Positions 34,980 through 43,667 of a stretch of 64,000 bases of DNA are shown here, piece by piece. The stretch's first letter is position 1. Every line of letters starts with the position of its first letter. The notes below the pieces were generated by a model, which was not told where the DNA came from, did not search any database, and worked only from the letters and a program-made list of their open reading frames with translations. The translations under genes were made by a program, and so were the position numbers. This DNA is from Pseudomonas monteilii NBRC 103158 = DSM 14164 (GTDB lineage: Bacteria; Pseudomonadota; Gammaproteobacteria; Pseudomonadales; Pseudomonadaceae): positions 1-64,000 of the forward strand of contig NZ_BBIS01000026.1 of the NCBI RefSeq assembly GCF_000730605.1. Direction: 5' to 3'.

Positions 34980-36062
34980 ATGAAGATCGGTGTAATCGGT
35001 GGCGGCCAGCTGGGCCGCATGCTGGCTCTGGCGGGCACCCCGCTGGGCATGAACTTCGCCTTCCTCGACCCGGCGCCGGACGCTTGCGCCGCGCCCCTGG
35101 GCGAGCACCTGCGTGCCGACTATGGCGACCAGGATCACCTGCGCCAGCTGGCCGACGAAGTCGACCTGGTCACCTTCGAGTTCGAAAGTGTCCCGGCCGA
35201 GACCGTGGCCTTCCTCTCGCAGTTCGTGCCGGTCTACCCCAGCGCCGAAGCGCTGCGCATCGCCCGCGACCGCCTGTTCGAAAAAAGCATGTTCCGCGAC
35301 CTGGGTATCCCGACCCCGGCCTTCGCCGACATTCTCTCGCAGGCAGACCTGGACGCCGCAGTGGCCAGCATCGGCCTGCCGGCCGTGCTGAAAACCCGCA
35401 CCCTGGGTTACGACGGCAAGGGCCAGAAGGTACTGCGTACGCCTGAAGACGTGGTAGGCACCTTCGCCGAGCTGGGCAGCGTGCCGTGCCTGCTGGAAGG
35501 CTTCGTGCCGTTCACCGGCGAAGTGTCGCTGGTGGCCGTGCGTGCCCGCGATGGCGAAACCCGCTTCTACCCGCTGGTGCACAACACCCACGAAAGCGGC
35601 ATCCTGCGCCTTTCGGTGGCCAGCCAGGCGCACCCGCTGCAGGCCCTGGCCGAAGACTACGTGGGCCGCGTGCTGCAAAAACTGGACTATGTAGGTGTGA
35701 TGGCCTTTGAGTTCTTCGAAGTCGACGGTGGCCTCAAGGCCAACGAAATCGCCCCGCGCGTGCACAACTCCGGGCACTGGACCATCGAAGGCGCCGAATG
35801 CAGCCAGTTCGAGAACCACCTGCGCGCCGTTGCCGGCCTGCCGCTGGGCTCGACTGCCAAGGTGGGCGAGAGTGCGATGCTCAACTTCATCGGTGAAGTG
35901 CCAGCTGTAGATAAAGTGGTCGCCATCGGTGACTGCCACCTGCATCACTACGGCAAGGCCTTCAAGGTCGGCCGCAAAGTTGGCCACGCCACCCTGCGCT
36001 GCCACGACATGGCTACCCTCGAGCGCAAGATTGCCGAAGTAGAAGCCCTGATCAGCAACTGA
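34980..36062 (+). CDS. purK: 5-(carboxyamino)imidazole ribonucleotide synthase
   Basis: ATP-dependent carboxylation of AIR to N5-CAIR, the substrate of PurE. 360 residues with the N-terminal MKIGVIGGGQLGRMLALAG, an ATP-grasp domain (KTRTLGYDGKGQ loop, FEFFEVDG, NEIAPRVHNSGHWTIEG with metal ligands) and the C-terminal PurK domain (GKAFKVGRKVGHATL). The start follows GAGG within 10 bases of the purE stop. Downstream lies the long hairpin that precedes the YeaQ-type gene. Confidence 0.97.
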   Translation: MKIGVIGGGQLGRMLALAGTPLGMNFAFLDPAPDACAAPLGEHLRADYGDQDHLRQLADEVDLVTFEFESVPAETVAFLSQFVPVYPSAEALRIARDRLFEKSMFRDLGIPTPAFADILSQADLDAAVASIGLPAVLKTRTLGYDGKGQKVLRTPEDVVGTFAELGSVPCLLEGFVPFTGEVSLVAVRARDGETRFYPLVHNTHESGILRLSVASQAHPLQALAEDYVGRVLQKLDYVGVMAFEFFEVDGGLKANEIAPRVHNSGHWTIEGAECSQFENHLRAVAGLPLGSTAKVGESAMLNFIGEVPAVDKVVAIGDCHLHHYGKAFKVGRKVGHATLRCHDMATLERKIAEVEALISN

Positions 36063-36084
36063 TCGAACTTCTACCACCGGCTTG

Positions 36085-36155
36085 CCCTCTGAAGATGGCA
36101 ACAAGCCAAAACGCTGCCTAGGCTTTGGCTTGTTCCATCTTCGAACTGCAGAGGG
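36085..36155. repeat. Long imperfect hairpin covering a ribosome-binding site
   Basis: The 5' arm is CCCTCTG (36085-36091), AAGATGG (36092-36098), one bulged C, AACAAGCCAAA (36100-36110). The 3' arm is TTTGGCTTGTT (36124-36134), CCATCTT (36135-36141), a seven-base bulge, CAGAGGG (36149-36155). In all 25 base pairs form around a 13-base loop. The GAGGG Shine-Dalgarno of the next gene (ATG at 36162) lies inside the 3' arm. It may also serve as the purK terminator, though no U-run follows. Confidence 0.85.
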
Positions 36156-36161
36156 ATTGCC

Positions 36162-36407
36162 ATGGGCATCATTGGAACCATCTTCATCGGCCTCATCGTC
36201 GGCCTGCTGGCCCGCTTCATCAAGCCGGGCGACGACAGCATGGGCTGGATCATGACCATCCTGCTGGGTATTGCCGGCTCCCTGTTGGCCACCTATGGCG
36301 GCCAGGCGTTGGGCATCTATCAGGCCGGACAGGCAGCGGGCTTCTTTGGCGCGCTGGTCGGTGCCGTGGTCCTTCTGGTGATCTACGGATTCATCAAGAA
36401 ACGCTGA
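36162..36407 (+). CDS. GlsB/YeaQ/YmgE-family small membrane protein
   Basis: 81 residues, essentially three transmembrane helices: IIGTIFIGLIVGLLARFI, then the conserved loop KPGDDSMGWIMTILLGIAGSLLATYGG, and AAGFFGALVGAVVLLVIYGFI. These match the transglycosylase-associated (GlsB/YeaQ) family, often induced by general stress. Inner-membrane location, molecular role unknown. Its ribosome-binding site is paired inside a long hairpin. Confidence 0.9.
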   Translation: MGIIGTIFIGLIVGLLARFIKPGDDSMGWIMTILLGIAGSLLATYGGQALGIYQAGQAAGFFGALVGAVVLLVIYGFIKKR

Positions 36408-36455
36408 ATACTGGTTAGAATGCCCGGCAATTCATCCGAGTTGCCGAGCATTTCC

Positions 36456-36989
36456 ATGCGTGCCTTTTTCCTTGTCCCCCTGCTGTTGGCCAGCGCCCTG
36501 GCCCATGCCGAACTGCCTGAAACCGACTGGCTGGAGTTGATGCCCAAGTCGGACCAGAAGGCGCTCGAGCAAATGCCCGAAATCGACCACAACTCACCGG
36601 AAGCCATGGGCACTTTTACCGACAAGGGTGGCCTGAAACAGAGCAAGGGCCTGCCGGCGGTGATGTACTCGACCAAGACCGTGGCAGCCATGAACGGCAA
36701 GGACATTCGCCTGGGCGGCTACCCCGTGCCGTTGGAAAGCGACGCCAAGGGCAACAGCACGCTGTTCTTCCTGGTGCCGTACCCTGGGGCGTGCATCCAT
36801 GTGCCGCCACCGCCGCCGAACCAGCTGGTGCTGGTGCGCTACCCGAAAGGACTGAAGATCGATGACATCTACACACCGCTGTGGGTCAGCGGCACGCTTA
36901 AGGTGGAAAAGGTCAGCAATGACCTGGCCGACGCGGCCTATGCGCTGGATGCGGGGAAGGTGAGGGTGGTGGAGGATGCAGACCTCTGA
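36456..36989 (+). CDS. DUF3299 exported protein
   Basis: 177 residues with signal peptide MRAFFLVPLLLASALAHA, mature start ELPETDWLELMP. The family hallmark VPYPGACIHVPPPPPNQLVLV and GYPVPLE are present. DUF3299 proteins are periplasmic or lipid-associated pseudomonad proteins, sometimes found near transport systems; function unknown. The ATG at 36456 was chosen for the signal peptide. A REP-like palindrome separates it from the convergent mutarotase gene. Confidence 0.85.
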   Translation: MRAFFLVPLLLASALAHAELPETDWLELMPKSDQKALEQMPEIDHNSPEAMGTFTDKGGLKQSKGLPAVMYSTKTVAAMNGKDIRLGGYPVPLESDAKGNSTLFFLVPYPGACIHVPPPPPNQLVLVRYPKGLKIDDIYTPLWVSGTLKVEKVSNDLADAAYALDAGKVRVVEDADL

Positions 36990-36998
36990 TTGCCTGCA

Positions 36999-37034
36999 CC
37001 GGCCTCTTCGCGGGCAAGCCCGTAAAGAGGCCGG
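36999..37034. repeat. REP-type palindrome
   Basis: Outer stem CCGGCCTCTT (36999-37008) with AAGAGGCCGG (37025-37034), and inner stem CGGGC (37011-37015) with GCCCG (37018-37022). The CCGGCCTCTTCGCGGG core is the common P. putida REP sequence. It lies between convergent genes. Confidence 0.85.
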
Positions 37035-37051
37035 CAAAACCACTGTAAAAC

Positions 37052-37957
37052 TCAGATCATTTCACAGCCGATCACGACGCCTAGCGAGTGACTCGCCCCT
37101 GGCCTCAGCTCCACCAGGTCATCCCACACATTCGCCGTCTCGATGCACAGCATCCGCTGCCAGCCGTCATCAGCCATGTCTGCCAGCTCCTTGGCCCGCT
37201 CGGTCCATGGGTTCCAGATCACCGCCGAGCGCGACCCGCTGCTGGTCAAGGTAATCCGCCGGCTCCAATGCGGGTCGACAATGCTCAGCGTCTGCGGGGT
37301 ATCGAGGTAGATCCGGTCCGTCTCCCCGGCAAACGCCAGCGGCCCTTGCTGCTGGCGCTGTTCCCAGTCAGCCAGGGTCTCGATATAGCCCAGCCCCTCG
37401 ACCCCTTCGACCCGCGCCTGACGCACATCGCTAACTGCAAAGTAACTATGCAGCGCCTGGCTGATGGTAACCGGGGTATTGCCCATGTTGCGGCTGGTCA
37501 GGCTCAGCTTCAGCTCGTCACCCAGCTCCACCACCAGCTTCAGCTCGACGTCATGGGGCCACCCGGGCAGGTCGCCCTGCGCCTCAGGCAGCTCGAACTC
37601 GATACGCAGGCCGTCGCCCGCTTCCTCTATACCCAGCAACTGCCAGTCACGTGAGCGCGCCAGACCGTGAGCTGGTGCCTGCTCGCCGTGGTACATGGCC
37701 TGCACGGCCTGGGGGTTGCGCTGCAAGTTGCCAAACCACGGCCAGCACACCGGCACCCCGGCGCGAACCGACTTGCCCTGGCGGAAGATGGCCTGGTCGC
37801 TCAGCCACAGCAGCGGCGGCTCGCCGACCCGCTGGTAGCTGAGGATCTGTGCGCCTTGCTGGGCGATCAGGAGTTCGGCGCGGTCGCTGCTGATACGCCA
37901 GCAGTTCAGTTCGCCATGTTGCTCGGTTACGACCTGGTAGGTAGCCATTGCATTCAT
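37052..37957 (-). CDS. D-hexose-6-phosphate mutarotase (aldose 1-epimerase-like)
   Basis: 301 residues from the ATG at 37957 (MNAMATYQVV); the ATG three codons later is equally plausible. Galactose-mutarotase fold: IAQQGAQILSYQ, PLLWLSDQA, GKSVRAGVPVCWPWFG, HGLARSRDW with a catalytic-type His, ALHSYFAVSD with the second His, and WNPWTERAKELADM near the end. This is the YeaD subgroup, which interconverts anomers of hexose 6-phosphates. Same strand as and 62 bases downstream of the thioesterase gene. Confidence 0.9.
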   Translation of the reverse strand: MNAMATYQVVTEQHGELNCWRISSDRAELLIAQQGAQILSYQRVGEPPLLWLSDQAIFRQGKSVRAGVPVCWPWFGNLQRNPQAVQAMYHGEQAPAHGLARSRDWQLLGIEEAGDGLRIEFELPEAQGDLPGWPHDVELKLVVELGDELKLSLTSRNMGNTPVTISQALHSYFAVSDVRQARVEGVEGLGYIETLADWEQRQQQGPLAFAGETDRIYLDTPQTLSIVDPHWSRRITLTSSGSRSAVIWNPWTERAKELADMADDGWQRMLCIETANVWDDLVELRPGASHSLGVVIGCEMI

Positions 37958-38019
37958 CTCATTGGTTGCCAGTGGGCCTTGGACCCGGGCACATGCAATG
38001 AGTTTACCGCCGGCGAGGC

Positions 38020-38418
38020 TTAGCGACGAGGCACAGACCGGGTACGGCCACTGCCGTCGATGGCGACGAAGACGAATACCGCTTCGGTAACCTTGCGCCA
38101 TTCGCTGGACAGCGGGTCGTCGCTCCACACTTCGACCATCATCCGGATCGAGCTGCGGCCGATCTCCAGGGTCTGGGTATAGAACGACAGCTGCGCGCCG
38201 ACCGCGACCGGTACCAGGAAGGCCATGCGGTCGATGGCCACGGTAGCCACGCGGCCACCGGCGACGCGGCTGGCCATGGCGGTGCCGGCCAGGTCCATCT
38301 GGGCAACCAGCCAGCCGCCGAAGATGTCGCCGAAGCCGTTGGTCTCGCGCGGCAATGCGGTGATCTGCAAGGCCAGATCGCCTTGTGGGATTGGATCTTC
38401 TTGTTCGAGCTCAATCAT
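38020..38418 (-). CDS. Acyl-CoA thioesterase (YciA-like)
   Basis: 132-residue single hotdog domain: QITALPRETNGFGDIFGGWLVAQMDLAGTAMASRVAGG carries the catalytic Asp and the glycine-rich turn of YciA/BACH thioesterases, then TVAIDRMAFLVPVAVGAQLSFYTQTLEIG. Probably recycles CoA from excess acyl-CoAs in the cytoplasm. It is a different subgroup from the thioesterase at 11.2 kb, lacking that protein's charged C-terminal tail. The start MIELEQEDPIPQGDL is the only good candidate. Confidence 0.88.
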   Translation of the reverse strand: MIELEQEDPIPQGDLALQITALPRETNGFGDIFGGWLVAQMDLAGTAMASRVAGGRVATVAIDRMAFLVPVAVGAQLSFYTQTLEIGRSSIRMMVEVWSDDPLSSEWRKVTEAVFVFVAIDGSGRTRSVPRR

Positions 38419-38780
38419 GCGATGGGGCCTCTGACCCGTGACGCTTTTCGTTGGTGTGGCGCAAAGGCCGGGTAAACGATTCAGCTTGAAACATACTACG
38501 CCGATTTCGTTTCACTGGGCGGCCGTAGGGAAACTCTGCGAAACCGTCTGACAATACTGACCGGCGTTTTCGCACAACATCCCACGTTAGGGGCAACCTT
38601 TTCCTACGAACTGCCAGTATATAGAGCATAACGGCCAGCGACGACCGCGCATTCATGAATATGTGTAGGGATTTTGTATCGCTTTCAGCGCAGCTCGGCT
38701 ATTTGCTATCTTCGCGTGTCCCCTAATCCAGAAGCCGCGTGCCAAGCGGCCTGCATGCCCTACAAAGAGAACAACGAGCG
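38419..38780. other. Intergenic region with likely divergent promoters
   Basis: 362 bases between the thioesterase and the MHS transporter. I see no convincing gene. An extended -10 element TGCTATCTT at 38704-38712 could drive the transporter gene, and AT-richer sequence near 38615-38640 may hold a further promoter. A weak GAAAC/GTTTC inverted repeat lies near 38488-38513. No sRNA-type terminator is visible. Confidence 0.5.
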
Positions 38781-40070
38781 ATGACTTCCGTGCCCAGCAG
38801 TATCGAGCAGCCCGCGCGGCCGCTGACCCGCAGTGACTACAAGACCCTTTCACTGTCCGCCCTGGGCGGTGCGCTGGAGTTCTACGACTTCATCATCTTC
38901 GTGTTCTTCGCCACAGTGGTCGGCAAGCTGTTCTTCCCGGCCGACATGCCCGAGTGGCTGCGCCTGATGCAAACCTTCGGCATCTTCGCCGCCGGCTATC
39001 TGGCGCGGCCGCTGGGCGGCATCATCATGGCGCACTTTGGCGACCTGCTCGGGCGCAAGAAGATGTTCACCCTGAGCATCTTCATGATGGCCCTGCCGAC
39101 CCTGATCATGGGCCTGCTGCCAACCTATGCCCAAATTGGCATGTGGGCGCCGATCCTGCTGCTGATGATGCGCGTGATCCAGGGCGCGGCCATCGGTGGC
39201 GAGGTGCCGGGCGCCTGGGTGTTCGTGTCCGAACACGTGCCTGCGCGCAATACCGGCTACGCCTGCGGCACCCTGACTGCGGGCCTGACGGCGGGCATTC
39301 TGCTGGGCTCGCTGGTGGCGACCCTGATCAACAGCGTGTACAGCGCCGAAGAAGTGGCCGATTACGCCTGGCGTATTCCGTTCCTGCTGGGCGGTGTGTT
39401 CGGCCTGTTCTCGGTGTACCTGCGCCGCTGGCTGCACGAAACCCCGGTGTTCGCCGAGATGCAGCAGCGCAAGGCGCTGGCCGAAGAGCTGCCGTTGCGC
39501 GCCGTGCTGCGTGACCACCGTGGCCCGATCATCCTGTCGATGCTGCTGACCTGGATGCTGTCGGCCGGCATCGTGGTGGTCATCCTGATGACCCCGGCGC
39601 TGTTGCAGAGCTTCTACCACATCAGCCCGACCGACTCGCTCAAGGCCAACAGCCTGGCGATCGTGCTGCTCAGCCTTGGCTGCATCGGCGCCGGCAGCCT
39701 GGCCGACCGCTTTGGTGCGGGCCGCGTGTTCGTGATTGGCAGCCTGTTGCTGCTGGCCAGTTCCTGGGCCTTCTACCACAGCCTGCCGACCCGGCCTGAG
39801 CTGTTGTTCCCGCTGTACGCGGTGACTGGCCTGTGCGTGGGCGTGATTGGCGCTGTGCCCTATGTGATGGTCAAGGCGTTCCCGGCGGCGGTGCGCTTCA
39901 GCGGGCTGTCGTTCTCGTACAACGTGGCCTACGCGATTTTCGGCGGGCTGACACCGATGGTGGTGACGGCGCTGCTGAAGGTGAGCCCGATGGCGCCGGC
40001 CTACTACGTGGCGGGGCTGTGTGCCGTTGGTCTGGCCGTGGGCCTGTACTTGCTCGCCAATAAGCGCTGA
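38781..40070 (+). CDS. MHS-family MFS transporter (metabolite:H+ symporter)
   Basis: 429-residue inner-membrane protein with about 12 transmembrane helices. It opens with LSALGGALEFYDFIIFVFFATVVGKLFFP, the MHS hallmark, followed by YLARPLGGIIMAHFGDLLGRKKMF, the MFS loop 2-3 motif, and VIQGAAIGGEVPGAWVFVSEHVP. Members carry dicarboxylates, osmolytes or aromatic acids; the substrate here is not readable. The ATG at 38781 (MTSVPSSIEQPARPL) follows ACGAGC. It precedes the pst operon but is separated by a Pho-box region. Confidence 0.9.
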   Translation: MTSVPSSIEQPARPLTRSDYKTLSLSALGGALEFYDFIIFVFFATVVGKLFFPADMPEWLRLMQTFGIFAAGYLARPLGGIIMAHFGDLLGRKKMFTLSIFMMALPTLIMGLLPTYAQIGMWAPILLLMMRVIQGAAIGGEVPGAWVFVSEHVPARNTGYACGTLTAGLTAGILLGSLVATLINSVYSAEEVADYAWRIPFLLGGVFGLFSVYLRRWLHETPVFAEMQQRKALAEELPLRAVLRDHRGPIILSMLLTWMLSAGIVVVILMTPALLQSFYHISPTDSLKANSLAIVLLSLGCIGAGSLADRFGAGRVFVIGSLLLLASSWAFYHSLPTRPELLFPLYAVTGLCVGVIGAVPYVMVKAFPAAVRFSGLSFSYNVAYAIFGGLTPMVVTALLKVSPMAPAYYVAGLCAVGLAVGLYLLANKR

Positions 40071-40131
40071 TCTGCTTCGAGGCTACCCGCGAAAAGGCCA
40101 GACCTGCTTACAGTGATGGCCTTTCATCCAA

Positions 40132-40149
40132 TTGTCACAATGAAGTCAT
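40132..40149 (+). promoter_or_regulatory. Pho box before pstS
   Basis: TTGTCAC, AATG, AAGTCAT: two 7-base half-sites with 11-base periodicity close to CTGTCAT-N4-CTGTCAT. Located 74 bases upstream of pstS, the position expected for PhoB activation. Confidence 0.75.
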
Positions 40150-40223
40150 ATCGTGTTCATGCGGCCTGCCGATACTTGGGCCCGTTCCATCCAACACCCC
40201 AATATTCCTGCTAGGAGCAAGGC

Positions 40224-41222
40224 ATGAAACTGAAGCGTTTGATGGCGGCCCTCACCTTTGCCGCCGCTGGCGTTGCAACCGCCAACGCGGTAGCCGCTGT
40301 CGATCCTGCGATCCCGACCTACACCAAGACCACCGGTGTTTCGGGCAACCTCTCCAGCGTTGGCTCCGACACCCTGGCGAACCTGATGACGCTGTGGGCC
40401 GAGGCCTACAAGAAGGAATATCCGAACGTAAACATCCAGATCCAGGCGGCCGGCTCCTCCACCGCGCCACCCGCGCTGACCGAAGGCACCGCCAACCTCG
40501 GCCCGATGAGCCGCAAGATGAAGGACGTCGAGCTGCAGGCCTTCGAGCAGAAGTACGGTTACAAGCCGACTGCCATCCCGGTTGCTGTCGACGCCCTGGC
40601 CGTGTTCGTGCACAAGGACAACCCGATCAAGGGCCTGACCATGGCTCAGGTCGACGCCATCTTCTCTTCCACTCGCCTGTGCGGTGGCAAAGCCGAAATC
40701 AAGACCTGGGGCGACGTGGGTGTGACCGGCGACCTGGCCAACAAGCCAATCCAGCTGTTCGGCCGCAACTCGGTATCGGGCACCTACGGCTACTTCAAGG
40801 AAGAAGCCCTGTGCAAAGGCGACTTCAAGCCTAACGTCAACGAACAGCCTGGCTCGGCTTCGGTGGTGCAGTCGATCAGCTCTTCGCTGAACGGCATTGG
40901 CTACTCGGGTATCGGTTACAAGACTGCCAGCGTCAAAACCGTAGGCCTGGCCAAGAAAGAAGGCGGCGAGTTCGTTGAAGACAACGAAACCAACGCCCTG
41001 AACGGCACCTACCCGCTGTCGCGCTTCCTGTACGTGTACGTCAACAAGGCCCCGAACAAGCCTCTGGCCCCGCTGGAAGCCGAGTTCGTCAAGCTGGTGC
41101 TGTCGCAAGCTGGCCAGCAGGTCGTGGTGAAGGATGGCTACATCCCGCTGCCGGCCAAAGTCGTCGACAAGACCCTGGCTGACCTGGGCCTGTCGCACGC
41201 CGGTAACGTTGCAAAGAAGTAA
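40224..41222 (+). CDS. pstS: Phosphate ABC transporter substrate-binding protein
   Basis: 332-residue periplasmic high-affinity phosphate-binding protein. Signal peptide [22 protein letters not shown]. The phosphate-binding loops [40 protein letters not shown] and [17 protein letters not shown] are intact; this is the long PstS type common in pseudomonads. It has TAGGAGC upstream of the ATG and a PhoB-type box further up. A strong hairpin without a U-run lies between pstS and pstC, which would stabilise or favour the pstS part of the message. Confidence 0.96.
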   Translation: MKLKRLMAALTFAAAGVATANAVAAVDPAIPTYTKTTGVSGNLSSVGSDTLANLMTLWAEAYKKEYPNVNIQIQAAGSSTAPPALTEGTANLGPMSRKMKDVELQAFEQKYGYKPTAIPVAVDALAVFVHKDNPIKGLTMAQVDAIFSSTRLCGGKAEIKTWGDVGVTGDLANKPIQLFGRNSVSGTYGYFKEEALCKGDFKPNVNEQPGSASVVQSISSSLNGIGYSGIGYKTASVKTVGLAKKEGGEFVEDNETNALNGTYPLSRFLYVYVNKAPNKPLAPLEAEFVKLVLSQAGQQVVVKDGYIPLPAKVVDKTLADLGLSHAGNVAKK

Positions 41223-41232
41223 GTAACTGAAG

Positions 41233-41263
41233 AAGAGGCCGGTGCCGATGCCCGGCCTCTTCC
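41233..41263 (+). terminator. Strong hairpin between pstS and pstC
   Basis: GAAGAGGCCGG (41233-41243), nine-base loop, CCGGCCTCTTC (41253-41263): 11 perfect pairs, no U-run. A typical position for a processing or attenuating hairpin that leaves binding-protein mRNA in excess over the membrane components. Confidence 0.65.
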
Positions 41264-41310
41264 ACGAAATTCCAGTCCGAAGCCAGGTTTCCTGTGCGGC
41301 GGGCTTTCGC

Positions 41311-41339
41311 GCGTCACCACTTTGTAATGTTTTTGTCAC
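41311..41339 (+). promoter_or_regulatory. Triple Pho half-site before pstC
   Basis: GCGTCAC (41311-41317), TTGTAAT (41322-41328) and TTGTCAC (41333-41339) follow each other at exact 11-base spacing, each close to CTGTCAT. It lies 22 bases upstream of the pstC start, so pstC and downstream genes likely have their own PhoB-dependent promoter. Confidence 0.75.
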
Positions 41340-41361
41340 ACGGGACCGCTAGGGTGTGCGC

Positions 41362-43650
41362 ATGAATGATCTGGCCAATTCCAACATGACCCAAAACTCC
41401 CAGCCCGTGCGCATTGATTTCAATACGCCCGAGTTGCAACGCAAGCGCCGCATGCGTGCGCTCAAGGACCGCCTGACCCGCTGGTATGTACTGGTGGGCG
41501 GGCTTGCCGTTCTGGCGGCCATCACTCTGATCTTCTTCTACCTGGCCTATGTGGTGCTGCCACTGTTCCAGGGCGCCGAGCTGACCAGCAAGAAAGCCCT
41601 GGCGCCAACCTGGCTGCAGCAGGATGCCGGCAAGCCGCTGATGATCGCGCTAGAAGAGCAGAACCTGGTGGGGATGCGAGTTTCGGACAAGGGCCAGGCA
41701 TTGTTCTTCGATACCAAGACCGGTAACGAGCTCAAACGTGTCGACCTGCCTGTGCCGGCAGGCACCCAGGTTACGTCGATCAGTGCCGACCAGCCGGGTA
41801 GTCCGCTGGTGGTGCTGGGCTTGTCCAATGGCCAGGCGCTGGTGTTCCACCACACCTACAAGATCACCTACCCGGACAACAAGAAAACCATTAGCCCAGG
41901 CATCGACTACCCGTACGGCGAGCAGCCGTTCGTGCTCGACGAACAGGGCCGTGCGCTGGAGCACGTCAGCGTCAACGTCAATGGCGACACCTTGCTGCTG
42001 GCCGGCTCCACCGGCGCGCATCTGCAGGTGCTGGAGCTGACCCGCACGGAAAACATGATGACCGAAGAGGTCACCACCGAGCAGAACCGCATCGAACTGC
42101 CGCAAATGACCGAAGCGGTGAAGAACATCTTCATCGATCCGCGCCAGCAGTGGCTTTACGTGATCAACGGCCGCGCCACTGCCGACGTGTTCAGCCTGCG
42201 CGACAAGAGCCTCAACGGCCGTTACAAGCTGTCTGAAAGCGGCGATACCGAAATCACCGCCACGGCCCAGCTGGTTGGCGGCATTTCGCTGATCATCGGT
42301 GATTCCAAAGGCGGCCTGGCCCAGTGGTTCATGGCCCGCGACCCGGATGGCGAGTCGCGCTTCAAGCAAATTCGTACCTTCCAGATGGGCAAGGCGCCTA
42401 TCGTGCAGATCGACGCGGAAGAGCGCCGCAAAGGCTTCATCGCGCTGGACGCAGACGGCAAGCTGGGCGTGTTCCACAGCACCGCGCACCGCACCCTGCT
42501 GGTCGAGCCGGCTGCCGAAGGCCCAGGTATCCTGGCCCTGTCGCCACGCGCCAACCGCATCATCATCGAAGAAGGCGGCAAACTGCTGCCCCTGAGCCTG
42601 CGCAACCCGCACCCGGAAATTTCCTTCAGCGCGCTGTGGGGCAAGGTGTGGTACGAGAACTACGACGAGCCGAAATACGTCTGGCAGTCGACCGCCTCGA
42701 ACACTGACTTCGAGCCCAAGCTGAGCCTCTCGCCGCTCACCTTCGGTACCTTGAAGGCCGCGTTCTACGCGATGATCCTGGCCGCCCCGCTGGCCATCGC
42801 CGCCGCCATCTACACCGCCTACTTCATGGCCCCGGGCATGCGCCGCAAGGTCAAGCCGGTGATCGAACTGATGGAAGCGATGCCCACGGTAATCCTCGGC
42901 TTCTTCGCCGGCCTGTTCCTGGCCCCGTACCTGGAAGGCCACCTGCCGGGCGTGTTCAGCCTGTTCCTGCTGATGCCGGTTGGCATCCTGCTGGCCGGCT
43001 TCGCCTGGACCCGCCTGCCAGAGTCGATCCGCCTGCGCGTACCGGATGGCTGGGAGGCGGCGATCCTGATCCCGGTCATCCTGTTCACCGGCTGGTTCGC
43101 CCTGACCATGAGCCCGCACCTGGAAAGCTGGTTCTTCGGCGGCGACATGCGGCTGTGGATCACCAACGATCTGGGCATCACCTATGACCAGCGCAACGCC
43201 CTGGTCGTGGGTATCGCCATGGGCTTTGCAGTCATCCCGAATATCTATTCCATTGCCGAAGACGCCGTGTTCAGCGTGCCGCGCAGCTTGACCCTGGGCT
43301 CGCTGGCCCTGGGCGCGACGCCCTGGCAGACCCTGACCCGCGTGGTCATCCTCACCGCCAGCCCGGGTATCTTCTCGGCGCTGATGATCGGCATGGGCCG
43401 TGCGGTGGGCGAGACCATGATCGTGCTGATGGCCACCGGCAACACCCCGGTGATGGAGATGAACCTGTTCGAGGGCATGCGCACCCTGGCCGCCAACGTG
43501 GCCGTGGAAATGCCGGAATCGGAAGTCGGCGGCAGCCACTATCGCGTGCTGTTCCTGGCCGCTCTGGTGCTGCTGATGTTCACGTTCGTGATGAACACCT
43601 TGGCCGAGCTGATTCGCCAGCGTCTGCGCAAGAAATACTCGTCGCTTTGA
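41362..43650 (+). CDS. pstC: Phosphate ABC transporter permease PstC, long form
   Basis: 762 residues, more than twice E. coli PstC (about 320). An N-terminal helix (about 42-65; WYVLVGGLAVLAAITLIFF) is followed by a large periplasmic insertion (about 70-440) with beta-propeller-like repeats (DKGQALFFDTKTGNELKRVDLP, VVLGLSNGQALVFHHTY, LDADGKLGVFHSTAHRTLLV), then the ABC permease domain (about 455-755) with the EAMPTVILGFFAGLFLAPYL and GMGRAVGETMIVLMATGN coupling regions. The ATG at 41362 is preceded by AGGG and a nearby Pho box; a GTG two codons earlier is possible. Long forms are known in pseudomonads. Confidence 0.95.
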   Translation: MNDLANSNMTQNSQPVRIDFNTPELQRKRRMRALKDRLTRWYVLVGGLAVLAAITLIFFYLAYVVLPLFQGAELTSKKALAPTWLQQDAGKPLMIALEEQNLVGMRVSDKGQALFFDTKTGNELKRVDLPVPAGTQVTSISADQPGSPLVVLGLSNGQALVFHHTYKITYPDNKKTISPGIDYPYGEQPFVLDEQGRALEHVSVNVNGDTLLLAGSTGAHLQVLELTRTENMMTEEVTTEQNRIELPQMTEAVKNIFIDPRQQWLYVINGRATADVFSLRDKSLNGRYKLSESGDTEITATAQLVGGISLIIGDSKGGLAQWFMARDPDGESRFKQIRTFQMGKAPIVQIDAEERRKGFIALDADGKLGVFHSTAHRTLLVEPAAEGPGILALSPRANRIIIEEGGKLLPLSLRNPHPEISFSALWGKVWYENYDEPKYVWQSTASNTDFEPKLSLSPLTFGTLKAAFYAMILAAPLAIAAAIYTAYFMAPGMRRKVKPVIELMEAMPTVILGFFAGLFLAPYLEGHLPGVFSLFLLMPVGILLAGFAWTRLPESIRLRVPDGWEAAILIPVILFTGWFALTMSPHLESWFFGGDMRLWITNDLGITYDQRNALVVGIAMGFAVIPNIYSIAEDAVFSVPRSLTLGSLALGATPWQTLTRVVILTASPGIFSALMIGMGRAVGETMIVLMATGNTPVMEMNLFEGMRTLAANVAVEMPESEVGGSHYRVLFLAALVLLMFTFVMNTLAELIRQRLRKKYSSL

Positions 43651-43667
43651 TAGAAAGGTAGCGATCC

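Noticed and set aside
38411..38656. 81-residue minus-strand frame in the transporter upstream region
   Set aside because: Arg-rich, no ribosome-binding site, no recognisable family, and overlaps the thioesterase start; treated as intergenic.
41650..43539. 629-residue open frame antisense to pstC
   Set aside because: GC-rich codon bias of pstC leaves the opposite strand open. The predicted protein is His/Gln/Arg/Asp-rich low-quality sequence with no family features or ribosome-binding site.
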